DNA from: Algoriphagus taiwanensis | Lineage (GTDB): Bacteria > Bacteroidota > Bacteroidia > Cytophagales > Cyclobacteriaceae | Length of the DNA: 64,000 nucleotides | NCBI RefSeq assembly: GCF_036245645.1 | Contig: NZ_BTPE01000005.1 | Location: 1 to 64,000 of the forward strand | Direction: 5' to 3' | Shown: positions 1 through 7,706 of the stretch, one piece after another | Position numbering within the stretch: position 1 is the stretch's first letter | Layout of the letters: every line of letters starts with the position of its first letter | Translations under genes and position numbers: made by a program | Notes under the pieces: generated by a model | Seen by the model: the letters and a program-made list of their open reading frames with translations, nothing else | Database searches by the model: none | What the model was told of the DNA's origin: nothing

Positions 1-150
1 GGTAACTTTTTGCTCAAACTTGGCCAGTAGTTCAGCAAATCCCGCTATCTTGGAGCAAGCGGTCTGGAGGAGGTTCTCTTTTTTTTCATGATTGAAAACG
101 GTTAAGAATGAATCAAAAAGATACCTCTTTTGGGCTGCTAATCGGAGAAA
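1..150 (-). pseudogene. Possible C-terminal or broken gene fragment at window edge
   Basis: The minus strand is open from 150 to the window edge (50 codons) after an in-frame TAG at 153-151. It has no ATG, GTG or TTG start. The translation is plausible protein, helical and rich in Leu, Lys and Glu, with a segment reading KRYLFDSFLTVFNHEKKENL. It could be the middle of a gene disrupted near 150, or chance. I do not recognise a family. Sequence left of the window would decide. Confidence 0.22.
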
Positions 151-177
151 CTACCGCAGGTTTAGTGCAACATCACC

Positions 178-280
178 TATACGCAGGCAGGGGTTTTGTA
201 CTTCGTAGGAGAGGTAAGTAGTAAATTTGAAGTACAGTTCTTCGAAGGAATCTCAGTAGTAAAAACCTAGCTGCGTATAG
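178..280. repeat. Inverted repeat with 10-bp perfect ends (MITE-like or hairpin)
   Basis: CTATACGCAG at 178-187 is the exact reverse complement of CTGCGTATAG at 271-280. The sequence between them is also partly self-complementary (GTACTTC near 204-211 against GAAGTAC near 228-235). The element lies between the broken frame at 1-150 and the secreted-protein gene at 429. It may be a miniature mobile element, a large hairpin or a terminator; no T-run follows on the plus strand. Confidence 0.4.
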
Positions 281-428
281 ATGAGAACCGTTGATCTCAC
301 CGTATAGAATTAGAAACTTTTTAGGAGACTTTTCCACTTTAGAAAATAATATACTTTCTCGAATAAGGCTATTAAAGCAAATAATTTGAAGAAAAATTAT
401 CAAATTAAATAACGAAACAAAATAAATT

Positions 429-821
429 ATGAAAAAATTATTTCTTTCGGCGATAATCTCTTTGATGACAATTTCCGCTTTTGCTCAAAGTTCCTTTGAT
501 GTTCCAATCCAAAATATTTCTGCAGACAGCAATATTGTTTATAGATTATTTTCAACAAAGAATATGTACACATTTATCAAATTAAACACGAAAAATGGAC
601 AAATGTGGCAAGTTCATTGGGATACAAAAGGCAATCAAATTACAACTCCTATTTCACTATCTTCAAGAGTAACAAATGAACAAGAAATCATTGGAAGATT
701 CTTTCTTTATCCAACAACAAACATATACAACTTCCTTTTACTCGATCAAATTGATGGACGAGTTTGGCAAGTTCAATGGTCAACAGAACCAGAAGAAAGA
801 ATTGTAGTACCAATATATTAA
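429..821 (+). CDS. Small secreted protein of unknown function
   Basis: A 130-residue protein starting with a clear Sec signal peptide (positive MKK, hydrophobic stretch, cleavage after SAFA near residue 19). The mature part has two similar segments, each ending in a Q[MV]WQVQW/QMWQVHW-type block near residues 58-66 and 111-119. These suggest a duplicated beta-rich unit of about 50 residues. It is probably periplasmic or secreted. I recognise no family. The gene is AT-rich like the next two, which suggests an accessory island. The ATG follows an A-rich leader without a clear Shine-Dalgarno site, as is usual in this phylum. Confidence 0.7.
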   Translation: MKKLFLSAIISLMTISAFAQSSFDVPIQNISADSNIVYRLFSTKNMYTFIKLNTKNGQMWQVHWDTKGNQITTPISLSSRVTNEQEIIGRFFLYPTTNIYNFLLLDQIDGRVWQVQWSTEPEERIVVPIY

Positions 822-951
822 AGGTATTGACGTAATATTTTTTTAATTATTTAACAATAGATTCTCGACTTAAGACTAACGCTTTTCTAAGTGGAGTTTC
901 CTTAGGCGAAGAAAATCCAAGACAAAAGGTAATTATAAATAGATTGAAATC

Positions 952-1251
952 ATGGAAGATCAAAAGAACGAATTAATGACGTCACAAAAGGCCAATAGTC
1001 TTTCAAAGAATTTAAACAGTGCTGCGGACGCGGTTCTTATCCTGGCAATTTTAGCAATCGGTATTTACCTATATCAAAACGCTCTAATCAAAGTCCAAGA
1101 AGGTGGAATTGGAAGTTTTGAAAGATTTGAGATTGACTGGAAAGTGATTTTCACTGGAATCATGACACTTCTTGGTTCAATCGGATTGAGTTACATCTTA
1201 AAAGGTATTTCTGGAATAATTAAGCTTTTGAACGATATCAAAGAAAAGTAA
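952..1251 (+). CDS. Small two-TM membrane protein, unknown function
   Basis: A 99-residue protein with a hydrophilic N-terminus, one membrane span at about residues 26-43 (VLILAILAIGIYLY) and a second at about 65-84 (VIFTGIMTLLGSIGLSYIL). It ends in a charged tail. It sits 130 bp after the secreted protein and 51 bp before the GIY-YIG-like gene, on the same strand, so the three may form a unit. No family recognised. Confidence 0.6.
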   Translation: MEDQKNELMTSQKANSLSKNLNSAADAVLILAILAIGIYLYQNALIKVQEGGIGSFERFEIDWKVIFTGIMTLLGSIGLSYILKGISGIIKLLNDIKEK

Positions 1252-1302
1252 TGTCACTCCCCACTGACTGCTACCAGAAAATCAATTAATATTTAAAGAA
1301 AA

Positions 1303-2259
1303 ATGAGCAAAAGGTTACCAAGTGAATTTGCAATTAATATGATGCTTGATAAAGTTGCGATCTTACAACAAGGGGACTTAGAAAGTATTAATTCCCTTAA
1401 TTATTTCAACAGTGACTCTCCATGCCACATTTACTTTATCTGCAAACGGCCAAGAGTATCTATTGATAAATCCCGAATTAAAGTCACAGAGGAATATTTT
1501 GAACTATTTTTCAAGATTCAAAGGGAGGAATCATTTGAAGAATTCTCCATTAAACTAGAAAATACTTATAAAACAACTGATATTTCAATCGAATCGAAAT
1601 ATCCAAATACCAGATTTCAACTTCTTGTTAATGGCGAACTTATATTGGCTGCGAGTGTTGCAGTTTTCTTGCAACATTTTTATCAATATCTTGAAAAAGG
1701 TGATTTTCTTGATTTAGAGGTTTTATATATTGGACAATCATATGGAGTAGAAGGTGCAAGAACGGCACCAGATAGATTAAAAAGTCATTCTACACTTCAA
1801 AACATATATTCAGAATCTATTCAAAACAACCCAGATTGTGAAATCTGGCTTATTCTTGCATCGTTTTCCCAAATTAACTTAATGATGTTTGATGGAAGAA
1901 CTGAATTTACTGAAGAAGAGAGAGATAATGATAAAGAAAGATTCCAAAAAGTATATGATAAATTGAATTGGGAAGGAATAAATGAACAACAAAAGATAAA
2001 TTTTACTGAAGCTGCCCTAATAAAATACTTTGAACCGCCTTATAACAAGATTTACAAAGAAACTTTTCCAAATCCGGCACATGCAACTTATTCTGAATGT
2101 TATGATTTGGATGTTAATGCTGTTTGTATAGAACTTCAGACATTTGAGCAAGCAAACTTTTGTTTATTCTCCCAAAAAATAAAATCAGCTCCTTGGTACA
2201 TGGAGAATTTTCCTTTACACTCTCCAGAAGAAAGAAAAAGTATGTTTGACTGGGTGTAG
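1303..2259 (+). CDS. GIY-YIG-like domain protein
   Basis: A 318-residue protein. The first ~135 residues match nothing I know. From about residue 138 it has the marks of a GIY-YIG nuclease fold: VLYIGQS at 140-146, Arg158 and His162 in PDRLKSH, and downstream Glu236 with Asn248 in the run TEAALIKYFEPPYN, where this superfamily places its metal-binding Glu and conserved Asn. A clear GIY half is not visible before YIG, so catalysis is uncertain. The family is known from homing endonucleases, UvrC and restriction or mobile-element proteins. Codon use is AT-rich compared with genes beyond 11 kb, which suggests acquisition. Function here is unknown; the domain call is by eye. Confidence 0.6.
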   Translation: MSKRLPSEFAINMMLDKVAILQQGDLESINSLNYFNSDSPCHIYFICKRPRVSIDKSRIKVTEEYFELFFKIQREESFEEFSIKLENTYKTTDISIESKYPNTRFQLLVNGELILAASVAVFLQHFYQYLEKGDFLDLEVLYIGQSYGVEGARTAPDRLKSHSTLQNIYSESIQNNPDCEIWLILASFSQINLMMFDGRTEFTEEERDNDKERFQKVYDKLNWEGINEQQKINFTEAALIKYFEPPYNKIYKETFPNPAHATYSECYDLDVNAVCIELQTFEQANFCLFSQKIKSAPWYMENFPLHSPEERKSMFDWV

Positions 2260-2289
2260 TTTGTAACTACAACCTTTTATTTTTCTAAC

Positions 2290-2430
2290 AACTATAATCA
2301 TACCCCCCACTGGGAGTAGAATCGTGGCCTAAGCGGAGTTTGCAACCCCCCTCTGCTAGTACAAAAGCCAATTTGGACTAAGCAGAGTCCCTACAGCAGT
2401 TCGGGAAAAACTCTGCTTTCCTATTTAACA
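2290..2430. repeat. Intergenic GGAGT/palindromic repeat copy
   Basis: This stretch contains GGGAGTAG followed by CTAAGCGGAGTTTGCAAC and a C-rich run, then CTAAGCAGAGTCCC and ACTCTGCTTTCC. The GCGGAGT/ACTCCGC-type arms can fold into hairpins. Related text recurs near 8325-8400 and 10838-10915, so it is a dispersed non-coding repeat. No gene seen here. Confidence 0.5.
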
Positions 2431-2485
2431 GTATTCGTAATTCTCTTAAGTTCAGAAAGCCTGGTATGGAATAGCCTAAAAGATT

Positions 2486-2890
2486 TCACTTCTTCAGCAA
2501 CTTTTCCAAACGCTCCATCATCTCATCCTTTTCCTTCAGCATGCGCTCATATAGGGCGATTTTTTCCTCGTGGAGCTTAATAATTTGATCTACAGGATTG
2601 ATGGAGGAATTATAAAAGATAGATGCAGGTTGATTGCAATGCTCAAAGGTATTTGATATGATATTAATCGCCTGCTCTTCATCAAAATTCTGAAAAGCCT
2701 CCACCGGAATTCTCAGAATCTCACCTACCTGCCGAAGCAGCCCCTCCTCCACTTCTTCCTTTTGCTCCAGCAAGCTTACTTTCTTCTGTGACCAATCGGG
2801 GCCGAGTTCGTAGGCCAAGCTCTCTTGCTTGATCCCCATCATCTCCCGAAATCGCTTGATATTTCTGCCGTGGTGGATTTTTTCGTTCAT
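2486..2890 (-). CDS. XRE-family helix-turn-helix regulator with C-terminal coiled coil
   Basis: A 134-residue protein. Residues 8-62 form a Cro/C1-type HTH (NIKRFREMMGIKQESLAYEL, then SQKKVSLLEQKEEV, then an EILRIPVEAF helix). A linker follows, and a charged C-terminal helix at about 100-134 is probably a dimerising coiled coil. This build is common in small Bacteroidota regulators that sit alone. The ATG at 2890 is followed in frame by the HTH, so the start is sound. Targets are unknown. The neighbouring sequence on both sides is repeat-rich and non-coding. Confidence 0.8.
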   Translation of the reverse strand: MNEKIHHGRNIKRFREMMGIKQESLAYELGPDWSQKKVSLLEQKEEVEEGLLRQVGEILRIPVEAFQNFDEEQAINIISNTFEHCNQPASIFYNSSINPVDQIIKLHEEKIALYERMLKEKDEMMERLEKLLKK

Positions 2891-2899
2891 AGTCTGAAG

Positions 2900-3617
2900 T
2901 ATTAGGAAGGGAAATTAACAAAATCTCTCAAAAGTCTTTGGACTAATTTATTCTATAAGGATGAGACCAGCAAGCAATCCGCGGGTTTGGATGATAAATC
3001 GAGACAAGAGGTGTCGGTATGGGTGATTTTGATTGCGAATTAGGGTGTCCATTAGCAAAGAGAATGACGCGGTAATCACAAGATGCAACATATATCGGTC
3101 ATGCCTGCTTGCGGCAGACAGGCCTATGGCATTTGTAAGGGATCCTCAATGCTGTATTTCCAGTCATTTATGGTTCGACTTGGTTCGACTCCGCTCACCA
3201 ACCACCGCTCACCAACCATGGCTGGTTAACTTATCGGTCATGCCTACGGCATTATTATCACGCAATTCCTCACCAGTCCCAGAGGGACGACCCATATCCA
3301 TGCCAGAGGTTTCAACCTCTGGAATTTGGAATGACAATATCTCCAGGCAAAGTCCCATGGGGACGGACGATATTCACCTCCTAATCAGAATCCACCTGTT
3401 TTCATCTTTACAAAATCCCCCTAACCCACCTTGGAAAAGGGGGAGCAGCTCAGTTTTGAACTCCAATGTTTTACTAGAGAAATTGACGTTCATCTTCGAA
3501 GAGATTCATTCAAGTGAAGGGATAATTTATTCCCTCCAACTTCTATTTCATTCGATTGAGGAATGGGATAGAAATCCGGATTCATCCAATTTTCCTGAAA
3601 CAAACTGAACGGAAACC
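2900..3617. repeat. Mosaic of short palindromic intergenic repeats
   Basis: About 700 bp without a convincing gene. It holds CGGTCATGCCTGCTTGCGGC (palindromic GCCTGC/GCAGACAGGC), GACTCCGCTCACCAACCA repeated with a small change, AGTCCCAGAGGGACGA and AGTCCCATGGGGACGGACGA (hairpin arms GTCCC/GGGAC), CAGAGGTTTCAACCTCTG (hairpin), and CCCCCTAACCCACCTTGG. Repeats of this look are common between genes in environmental Bacteroidota. A 191-codon frame at 3033-3608 simply reads through them. Confidence 0.6.
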
Positions 3618-3872
3618 ATGAATTTCTTACACATTTCAAATATCCATAACTCAGTCCTCTCCCTGGGAGGCAACGTAAATGCCGTATATGGGATGGATTC
3701 TGGGATTTTTTCTGAGCTTTTGCTTCGGGCTTTGGAACTGAACAGAAAACTTGTTGCGGCGATCAGCAGGGAATGGGAATCGGAGGAACATTGTCTCGAC
3801 TATGTCATTCGCCTAATAGAAGAATGCAAAAAACTTGAAGTCACCGTTTCCGAAAACCTAAAATCTCAATAG
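3618..3872 (+). CDS. Small hypothetical protein
   Basis: An 84-residue soluble, acidic and probably mostly helical protein, with Leu-rich helices at about 27-45 and 55-80. It has no signal peptide. The stop is 2 bp before the next ATG (3875), which supports translation as a pair. I recognise no family. It directly follows the repeat mosaic. Confidence 0.5.
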   Translation: MNFLHISNIHNSVLSLGGNVNAVYGMDSGIFSELLLRALELNRKLVAAISREWESEEHCLDYVIRLIEECKKLEVTVSENLKSQ

Positions 3873-3874
3873 CT

Positions 3875-4105
3875 ATGAATAGGTTAACCTGTATTCCCGG
3901 AAAAGAACTTTTTGAACTGCACGATCCCGCAACCATCCAAAAGTACCTTTGGGAAATGCACAAGGCTTGGATGCGCTACCTAAGCGAGGATATCGATGGA
4001 GAGGATCCTTCGCCCAGGCTTTTTTTCTTTGAATTGCTTTGGAACCTACTTGCTGAGTCTATACCCAGTCAAAGCCATTCCAAAAACCAAGACTCTAATT
4101 CCTAA
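3875..4105 (+). CDS. Small hypothetical protein, coupled to the preceding gene
   Basis: A 76-residue protein rich in aromatic residues (about ten Trp, Tyr and Phe, for example YLWEMHKAWMRYL and LFFFELLWNLL). It starts 2 bp after the upstream stop. It has no signal peptide or obvious membrane segment and no recognised family. Context: a pair of tiny genes before a DUF6266 gene. Confidence 0.5.
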   Translation: MNRLTCIPGKELFELHDPATIQKYLWEMHKAWMRYLSEDIDGEDPSPRLFFFELLWNLLAESIPSQSHSKNQDSNS

Positions 4106-4126
4106 GTTTATTTAGCCTTTCTTTAG

Positions 4127-4212
4127 CCTATTGATAGGTTTTCAATAGGTTAATATCAAATAAAACCTATATCACACCTTTCATAACCTTATGTGATACA
4201 ATAAGTTATAGG
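4127..4212. promoter_or_regulatory. Inverted repeats upstream of the DUF6266 gene
   Basis: CCTATTGA at 4127-4134 pairs with TCAATAGG at 4142-4149, just after the small-gene pair. Then TATCACA (4170-4176) pairs with TGTGATA (4192-4198), nested inside CCTATA (4166-4171) and TATAGG (4207-4212). These could be hairpins or operator half-sites about 90 bp before the next gene. Assignment is inference only. Confidence 0.3.
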
Positions 4213-4286
4213 CCTTACTATTTGGATTTTTAGCTGAATATTTTTTAATTAACCATCTAGTTACCAAACCCTTCAATTTTTAACCT

Positions 4287-4937
4287 ATGGCTATTCTACC
4301 CAACTCCAATGTTTTCTTTCCCAAAGGAAAAGTGGGAAATCTTGTATTCTACACGCTCAATGGTAAGACAGTAGTTCGAAGTCGGCCTACCCACCCCCAC
4401 AAAAACAAGTATAATCCCAGTCCACTCCAGCAAATCCAAAGGGAAAAGCTAAAAAACATCAATGCATTCCTAAAGCCCATCAAGCAAGCCTTGGACTTCG
4501 GGTATCAGGAATTTCTTACCCAAAGCAAAAAAGGAATCCACTTCGCTTATTCCGAAATAAACACCAAGGGATACAATCACACCCGCGAACCAAAAATAGA
4601 CCCCGCCTATCTGCGAATCAGCAAGGGCAATCTCCTCGGTCCTGAAAATGCAGAGCTTGTAAAAAACGGAAATGCTTTGGAGTTTTCCTGGATAGATAAC
4701 TCCACTGAAGGAAAGGCACAGCCTACCGATGAAACATTCATTTTGCTTTATTGCCCGGAGGAAAAAAAGTGCATCTGGCCCTCGGTAAAGTTCCGTCGTG
4801 AAACCGGTAATGCCCTGATCGAATTAGACCCCAACAATTTCTCTTTTTCTTGGCATGTCTATCTTGCCTTCAGTCAGCTGAACATTAAGAAAAAGGAATA
4901 TATCCTCTCGGATTCTGTGTATTTGGGATTGATTTGA
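4287..4937 (+). CDS. DUF6266 family protein
   Basis: A 216-residue protein. The N-terminus (FFPKGKVGNLVFYTLNGKTV, then VRSRPTHPHKNKYNPSPLQQ) follows the DUF6266 pattern as I recall it: a GK.G..V.Y...GK.VVR.. block, then a Q...R.K segment leading into helices. The rest is predicted beta-rich with a C-terminal Ig- or lectin-like part. There is no signal peptide. The family is almost confined to Bacteroidota and has no established function. The gene stands alone between repeats. Confidence 0.65.
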   Translation: MAILPNSNVFFPKGKVGNLVFYTLNGKTVVRSRPTHPHKNKYNPSPLQQIQREKLKNINAFLKPIKQALDFGYQEFLTQSKKGIHFAYSEINTKGYNHTREPKIDPAYLRISKGNLLGPENAELVKNGNALEFSWIDNSTEGKAQPTDETFILLYCPEEKKCIWPSVKFRRETGNALIELDPNNFSFSWHVYLAFSQLNIKKKEYILSDSVYLGLI

Positions 4938-5094
4938 TGGGGTACTTTTGGCACTTACCCCCCGCACTTGGGGACTTTATTCACGGAGTATTTGCATTCA
5001 AAGGTGTTCATGAATGCTTCCCATTTCACCCGTTGGAACGGTCATCGTTTTGACCTATATTCACTATTCATGACAAACACAGCATCAACCTAAA
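4938..5094. repeat. Intergenic repeat sharing text with 10960-11040
   Basis: CACTTGGGGACTTT (about 4966-4979), then ACCTATATTCACTATTCATG (5053-5072), recur in similar order near 10970-11026 as CACTTGGGGACTTT and ATCTATATTCACCATTCCAT. Both copies lie in front of isolated plus-strand genes. No open frame of note is seen. Confidence 0.4.
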
Positions 5095-5226
5095 AATGGT
5101 GGTTCAGTGGTCAATTGAAGCTTTGTGTCCCGCACTTACGGGAATTTTGCTTGCTTGATCCCGAAGCTTTGTGACTTCAGAATCGCCTCCTTCGGGTACC
5201 GGCAAAACGTTGGCAGTAAATTAAAA
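5095..5226 (+). repeat. Cassette-flanking repeat, copy A
   Basis: About 132 bp that aligns over its length with copy B at 6406-6530. Shared blocks include GGTTCAGTGG, AATTGAAGC, TTGATCCCGAAGCTT, CGCC.CCTTCGGGTA. Copy A ends with ACGTTGGC at 5207-5214, 12 bp before the ATG of the monooxygenase. Copy B is preceded by the complementary GCCAACA (6386-6392), 10 bp after that gene's stop. The gene is therefore framed by inverted boundary hexamers and direct repeats, like a gene cassette. Confidence 0.65.
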
Positions 5227-6375
5227 ATGAAATTGATGAAGATAACAATAATTGGTGGAGGAATTGCGGGTTTAACCACTGCATTGGCTCTCAAGAAACT
5301 AGGATTTGAGTGCGAACTTTTTGAACGAGCAAAACAACTAAATGAAGTTGGGGCAGGTATTTGGATACAACCAAATGCGATTAAGGTTTTAGATTGGTTA
5401 GGTGTAGGTAACCTTGTTAGAGAGAGTGGCACCTTGCTAAATCAGGTAGACATAACAAACGCTCAATTAATTCCATTTAAAAAAACGAAACAAGAAGTAA
5501 TTCAAGACGAAAGAGGTAACAAAATTGTAGCTATCCATAGAGCAACATTGCAGAAAATACTTTTTGAAGCCATACCTGAGGAAAACATACATTTAGGATA
5601 CGAATTCAAATCATTGGAGCAAAAAGAACATCAGGTAAAAATTTCTTTTGGCGAAAGAGAGGTTCTGTCTGATTTGGTAATAGGCGCTGATGGAATTAAC
5701 TCAAAGGTTAGGGAAAGTATATTCTCAAATACTTCAAAAAGATTCTCAGGTCAAACCTGTTGGAGAGGCATTTCCGAAATTAGGCTACCCGATGAATTTC
5801 AAAATGCAGGAATTGAAAGTTGGGGGAAAAAAGTGCGTTTTGGATTTTCTCAAGTCACAGAAAATCAAGTCTATTGGTTTGCTGTTATTAAAGCTTCGCA
5901 AAACGGCACCGACAATGTCAATACACTAAAGACAGACTTAAAAAACCGATTCAGTGACTTTAACCCTTGGGTGCTAAATATCATAGAAAACACCAAGGCT
6001 GAAAAAATTATTAGAAGCGATATTTCAGACCTGAAAAGGTTGGATAAGTGGCACAAAGATAAAGTGGTATTGGTAGGAGATGCTGCGCACGCTACAACGC
6101 CTAGTATGGGACAGGGTGCGGGTCAAGGAATAGAAGATGCCTACTACTTGGCTAATATTTTAGCGAAACGCAACCCATTAGAGCAAGCCTTAAATTTATT
6201 TGAATCAAACCGACGGGAAAAAGTAGATTATGTGGTTAATAATTCGTGGAGATTTGGACAGATGGCACATAGTGATTTTGGGCAGATCGTAATGAAAACT
6301 ATTATGAAATTGACACCTGATAAGGTAATGAAGCAACAAATGAATAAACTATATTCTATTCAGGAGAAGTTTTAA
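5227..6375 (+). CDS. FAD-dependent monooxygenase (PHBH/salicylate-hydroxylase type)
   Basis: A single-component flavin monooxygenase of 382 residues, the usual size. It has the Rossmann motif IGGGIAG near residues 8-14, then FERA as the ribose-binding end, VGAGIWIQPNA near 40-50, the DG motif LVIGADGINSKVRE, and the FAD/ribityl motif GDAAHATTPSMGQGAGQG. Such enzymes hydroxylate aromatic or heterocyclic compounds using NAD(P)H and O2; close relatives include HpxO, salicylate hydroxylase and antibiotic-modifying enzymes, so the substrate is open. The ATG at 5227 (or 5236) is chosen because the 34 residues upstream translate a non-coding repeat. The gene is framed by two copies of that repeat and followed by a HabB-like gene, which suggests mobility as a cassette. 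Confidence 0.85.
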   Translation: MKLMKITIIGGGIAGLTTALALKKLGFECELFERAKQLNEVGAGIWIQPNAIKVLDWLGVGNLVRESGTLLNQVDITNAQLIPFKKTKQEVIQDERGNKIVAIHRATLQKILFEAIPEENIHLGYEFKSLEQKEHQVKISFGEREVLSDLVIGADGINSKVRESIFSNTSKRFSGQTCWRGISEIRLPDEFQNAGIESWGKKVRFGFSQVTENQVYWFAVIKASQNGTDNVNTLKTDLKNRFSDFNPWVLNIIENTKAEKIIRSDISDLKRLDKWHKDKVVLVGDAAHATTPSMGQGAGQGIEDAYYLANILAKRNPLEQALNLFESNRREKVDYVVNNSWRFGQMAHSDFGQIVMKTIMKLTPDKVMKQQMNKLYSIQEKF

Positions 6376-6385
6376 AAAAGGTACA

Positions 6386-6530
6386 GCCAACAAGACCTAC
6401 CCAAGAATGGCGGTTCAGTGGTTAATTGAAGCATTTTGTTCCGCATCTACAGGATTTCTGCTTGATTGATCCCGAAGCTTCGGAACTTCGAAAACGCCAC
6501 CTTCGGGTAGCTGCAAGCATGATAACAAAA
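6386..6530 (+). repeat. Cassette-flanking repeat, copy B
   Basis: Starts with GCCAACA 10 bp after the monooxygenase stop and then matches copy A from AATGGCGGTTCAGTGG onward through GATCCCGAAGCTT and ACCTTCGGGTA. The right end (GCAAGCATGATAACAAAA) has decayed relative to the ACGTTGGCAGTAAA of copy A. It ends about 25 bp before the next gene at 6556. The whole is a direct repeat of roughly 70-75 percent identity by eye. Confidence 0.65.
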
Positions 6531-6555
6531 GTAAAACAACAAAAAAGTATGAAAT

Positions 6556-7023
6556 ATGATAAGCTACACTAAGACAAAACCATACGCAGACTTGCTCTTA
6601 TTTCTTGGAATACTTTTGTTTTTGTTTGGTCTACTCATTGGCCTATTTATTCCATTAATGACAAATCCTAGAATGGGACTTTCTGCACATCTTGAGGGGA
6701 CAATGAATGGAATGTTCCTGGATATTCTTGGACTTATATGGCATAAACTTTTATTAAAAGAGAAGTGGTTAACTACCGCCTTCTGGTTAAGTATGTATGG
6801 TTCATTCGCAAACTTTTCGGCGGTGACCCTTTCAGCTATAACCGGCGCTGGAAAAATGATGCCAATTGCTGGGGGAAAAGAAGGAAATCCGGTTGTTGAA
6901 GTTTTAATTTCATCGCTACTTATTTCACTTTCTCTTGCCATGCTTGTTGTTTGTATCATTGTTTTAGCTGGGCTTTATAAGAACATGAAGCAAATCCCAT
7001 CTGCCAGTAGAATAGCCGATTAG
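6556..7023 (+). CDS. HabB/styrene-oxide-isomerase-like four-TM membrane protein
   Basis: A 155-residue protein with four membrane spans (about 12-34, 51-66, 75-95 and 112-141). The block NPRMGLSAHLEGTMNGMFL at residues 37-55 matches my memory of hydroxylaminobenzene mutase, and has the same H-X5-N spacing (His45, Asn51) as the haem-ligand His and nearby Asn of styrene oxide isomerase. Members of this family are integral membrane isomerases of aromatic compounds. The ATG at 6556 is used because the earlier ATG at 6549 hits a stop. It lies behind repeat copy B and the monooxygenase, so a shared role in aromatic metabolism is possible but unproven. The family call is from recall, not a search. 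Confidence 0.6.
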   Translation: MISYTKTKPYADLLLFLGILLFLFGLLIGLFIPLMTNPRMGLSAHLEGTMNGMFLDILGLIWHKLLLKEKWLTTAFWLSMYGSFANFSAVTLSAITGAGKMMPIAGGKEGNPVVEVLISSLLISLSLAMLVVCIIVLAGLYKNMKQIPSASRIAD

Positions 7024-7706
7024 GACTAAACAGGGTTTTTAACTTCGCGTTTCATTTTAGGGAATTTGTAATTCCTCTGCTCTCCGGGGTAAAAAAACCA
7101 ATGAAGAGCCCCTCCTGCCAGGGGGGAGTTGGTTCCCGTTCCTATCCAAAACCCGTTTTCTTTTGCGGTTATGAGCCTTCGTGCCCTCATTTTCCCCATT
7201 GTGCCCTTTGCGGTGATAAATAGACAAATGGGTAACCTTTCCAAATCTGAATTCCTTTGTGATTTAGCGCCTTTGTGGCCTAACAAAACTCTTTGTGCCC
7301 TTTGTGGTGAAAAATAGACAAATGGGGTACCTATCCAAATCTGAATTCCTTTGCGCCTTGGCGTCTTTGGGGCCTAACAATACTCTTTGTGCCCTCTGTG
7401 GTGAAATTCCTCCCCTTCGTTAAGTAGGATAGCCATTTAAGACTACGCTCAGTCCCTACAGCTGCGCGGAAGCCCACCGTGTTTTGATCTGATTCACGTC
7501 TCCTTACTCGCAGCACAGCTCCAGGACCGCTATTTAGCTCTCTTTTGAAAGCAGAACATTTGAAGGTTTCCTGCCTGCATAAAGAAAAATGAAAAAACCA
7601 GCCGAATAGAAAAAATTCATTTTTCCCCGGATAAACGGTTACGTTTCGACTGCCCTCTGCGACATAATGTGCCAATAATCATTTTCAACTTAATCGACAG
7701 ATTACC
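7024..7706 (+). repeat. Tandem ~96-bp intergenic repeat units (locus 1)
   Basis: No convincing gene. Two units start with ATCTGAATTCCTTTG (near 7243 and 7339), followed by GCGCC/GCGTC TTTG GGGCCTAACAA, then CTTTGTGCCCTTTGTGGTGA (7293-7312 and a variant at 7385). A CTCCCCCCTGGCAGGAGGGG-type C/G-rich hairpin lies near 7110-7130. A further block at 7440-7540 resembles the GCGGAGT repeat. The same composite unit appears at 8400-8760 and 9780-10040, always in this orientation. Confidence 0.65.

Noticed and set aside
3033..3608. A 191-codon plus-strand frame
   Set aside because: It reads straight through several palindromic repeats, has no domain character and no plausible leader. I treat it as non-coding.
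5125..5226. N-terminal 34-residue extension of the monooxygenase
   Set aside because: It is a translation of repeat copy A; family members start just before the GxGxxG motif.
5095..6530. Classical integron attC sites
   Set aside because: GCCAAC/GTTGGC borders do not fit RYYYAAC/GTTRRRY, and no integrase is present. I keep the cassette-like idea but not the integron label.
7331..7675. Minus-strand frames across 7.0-7.8 kb and 8.4-8.6 kb
   Set aside because: They translate the CTTTGTGCC-type repeats. The same text gives different peptides in different frames, so no coding constraint is visible.
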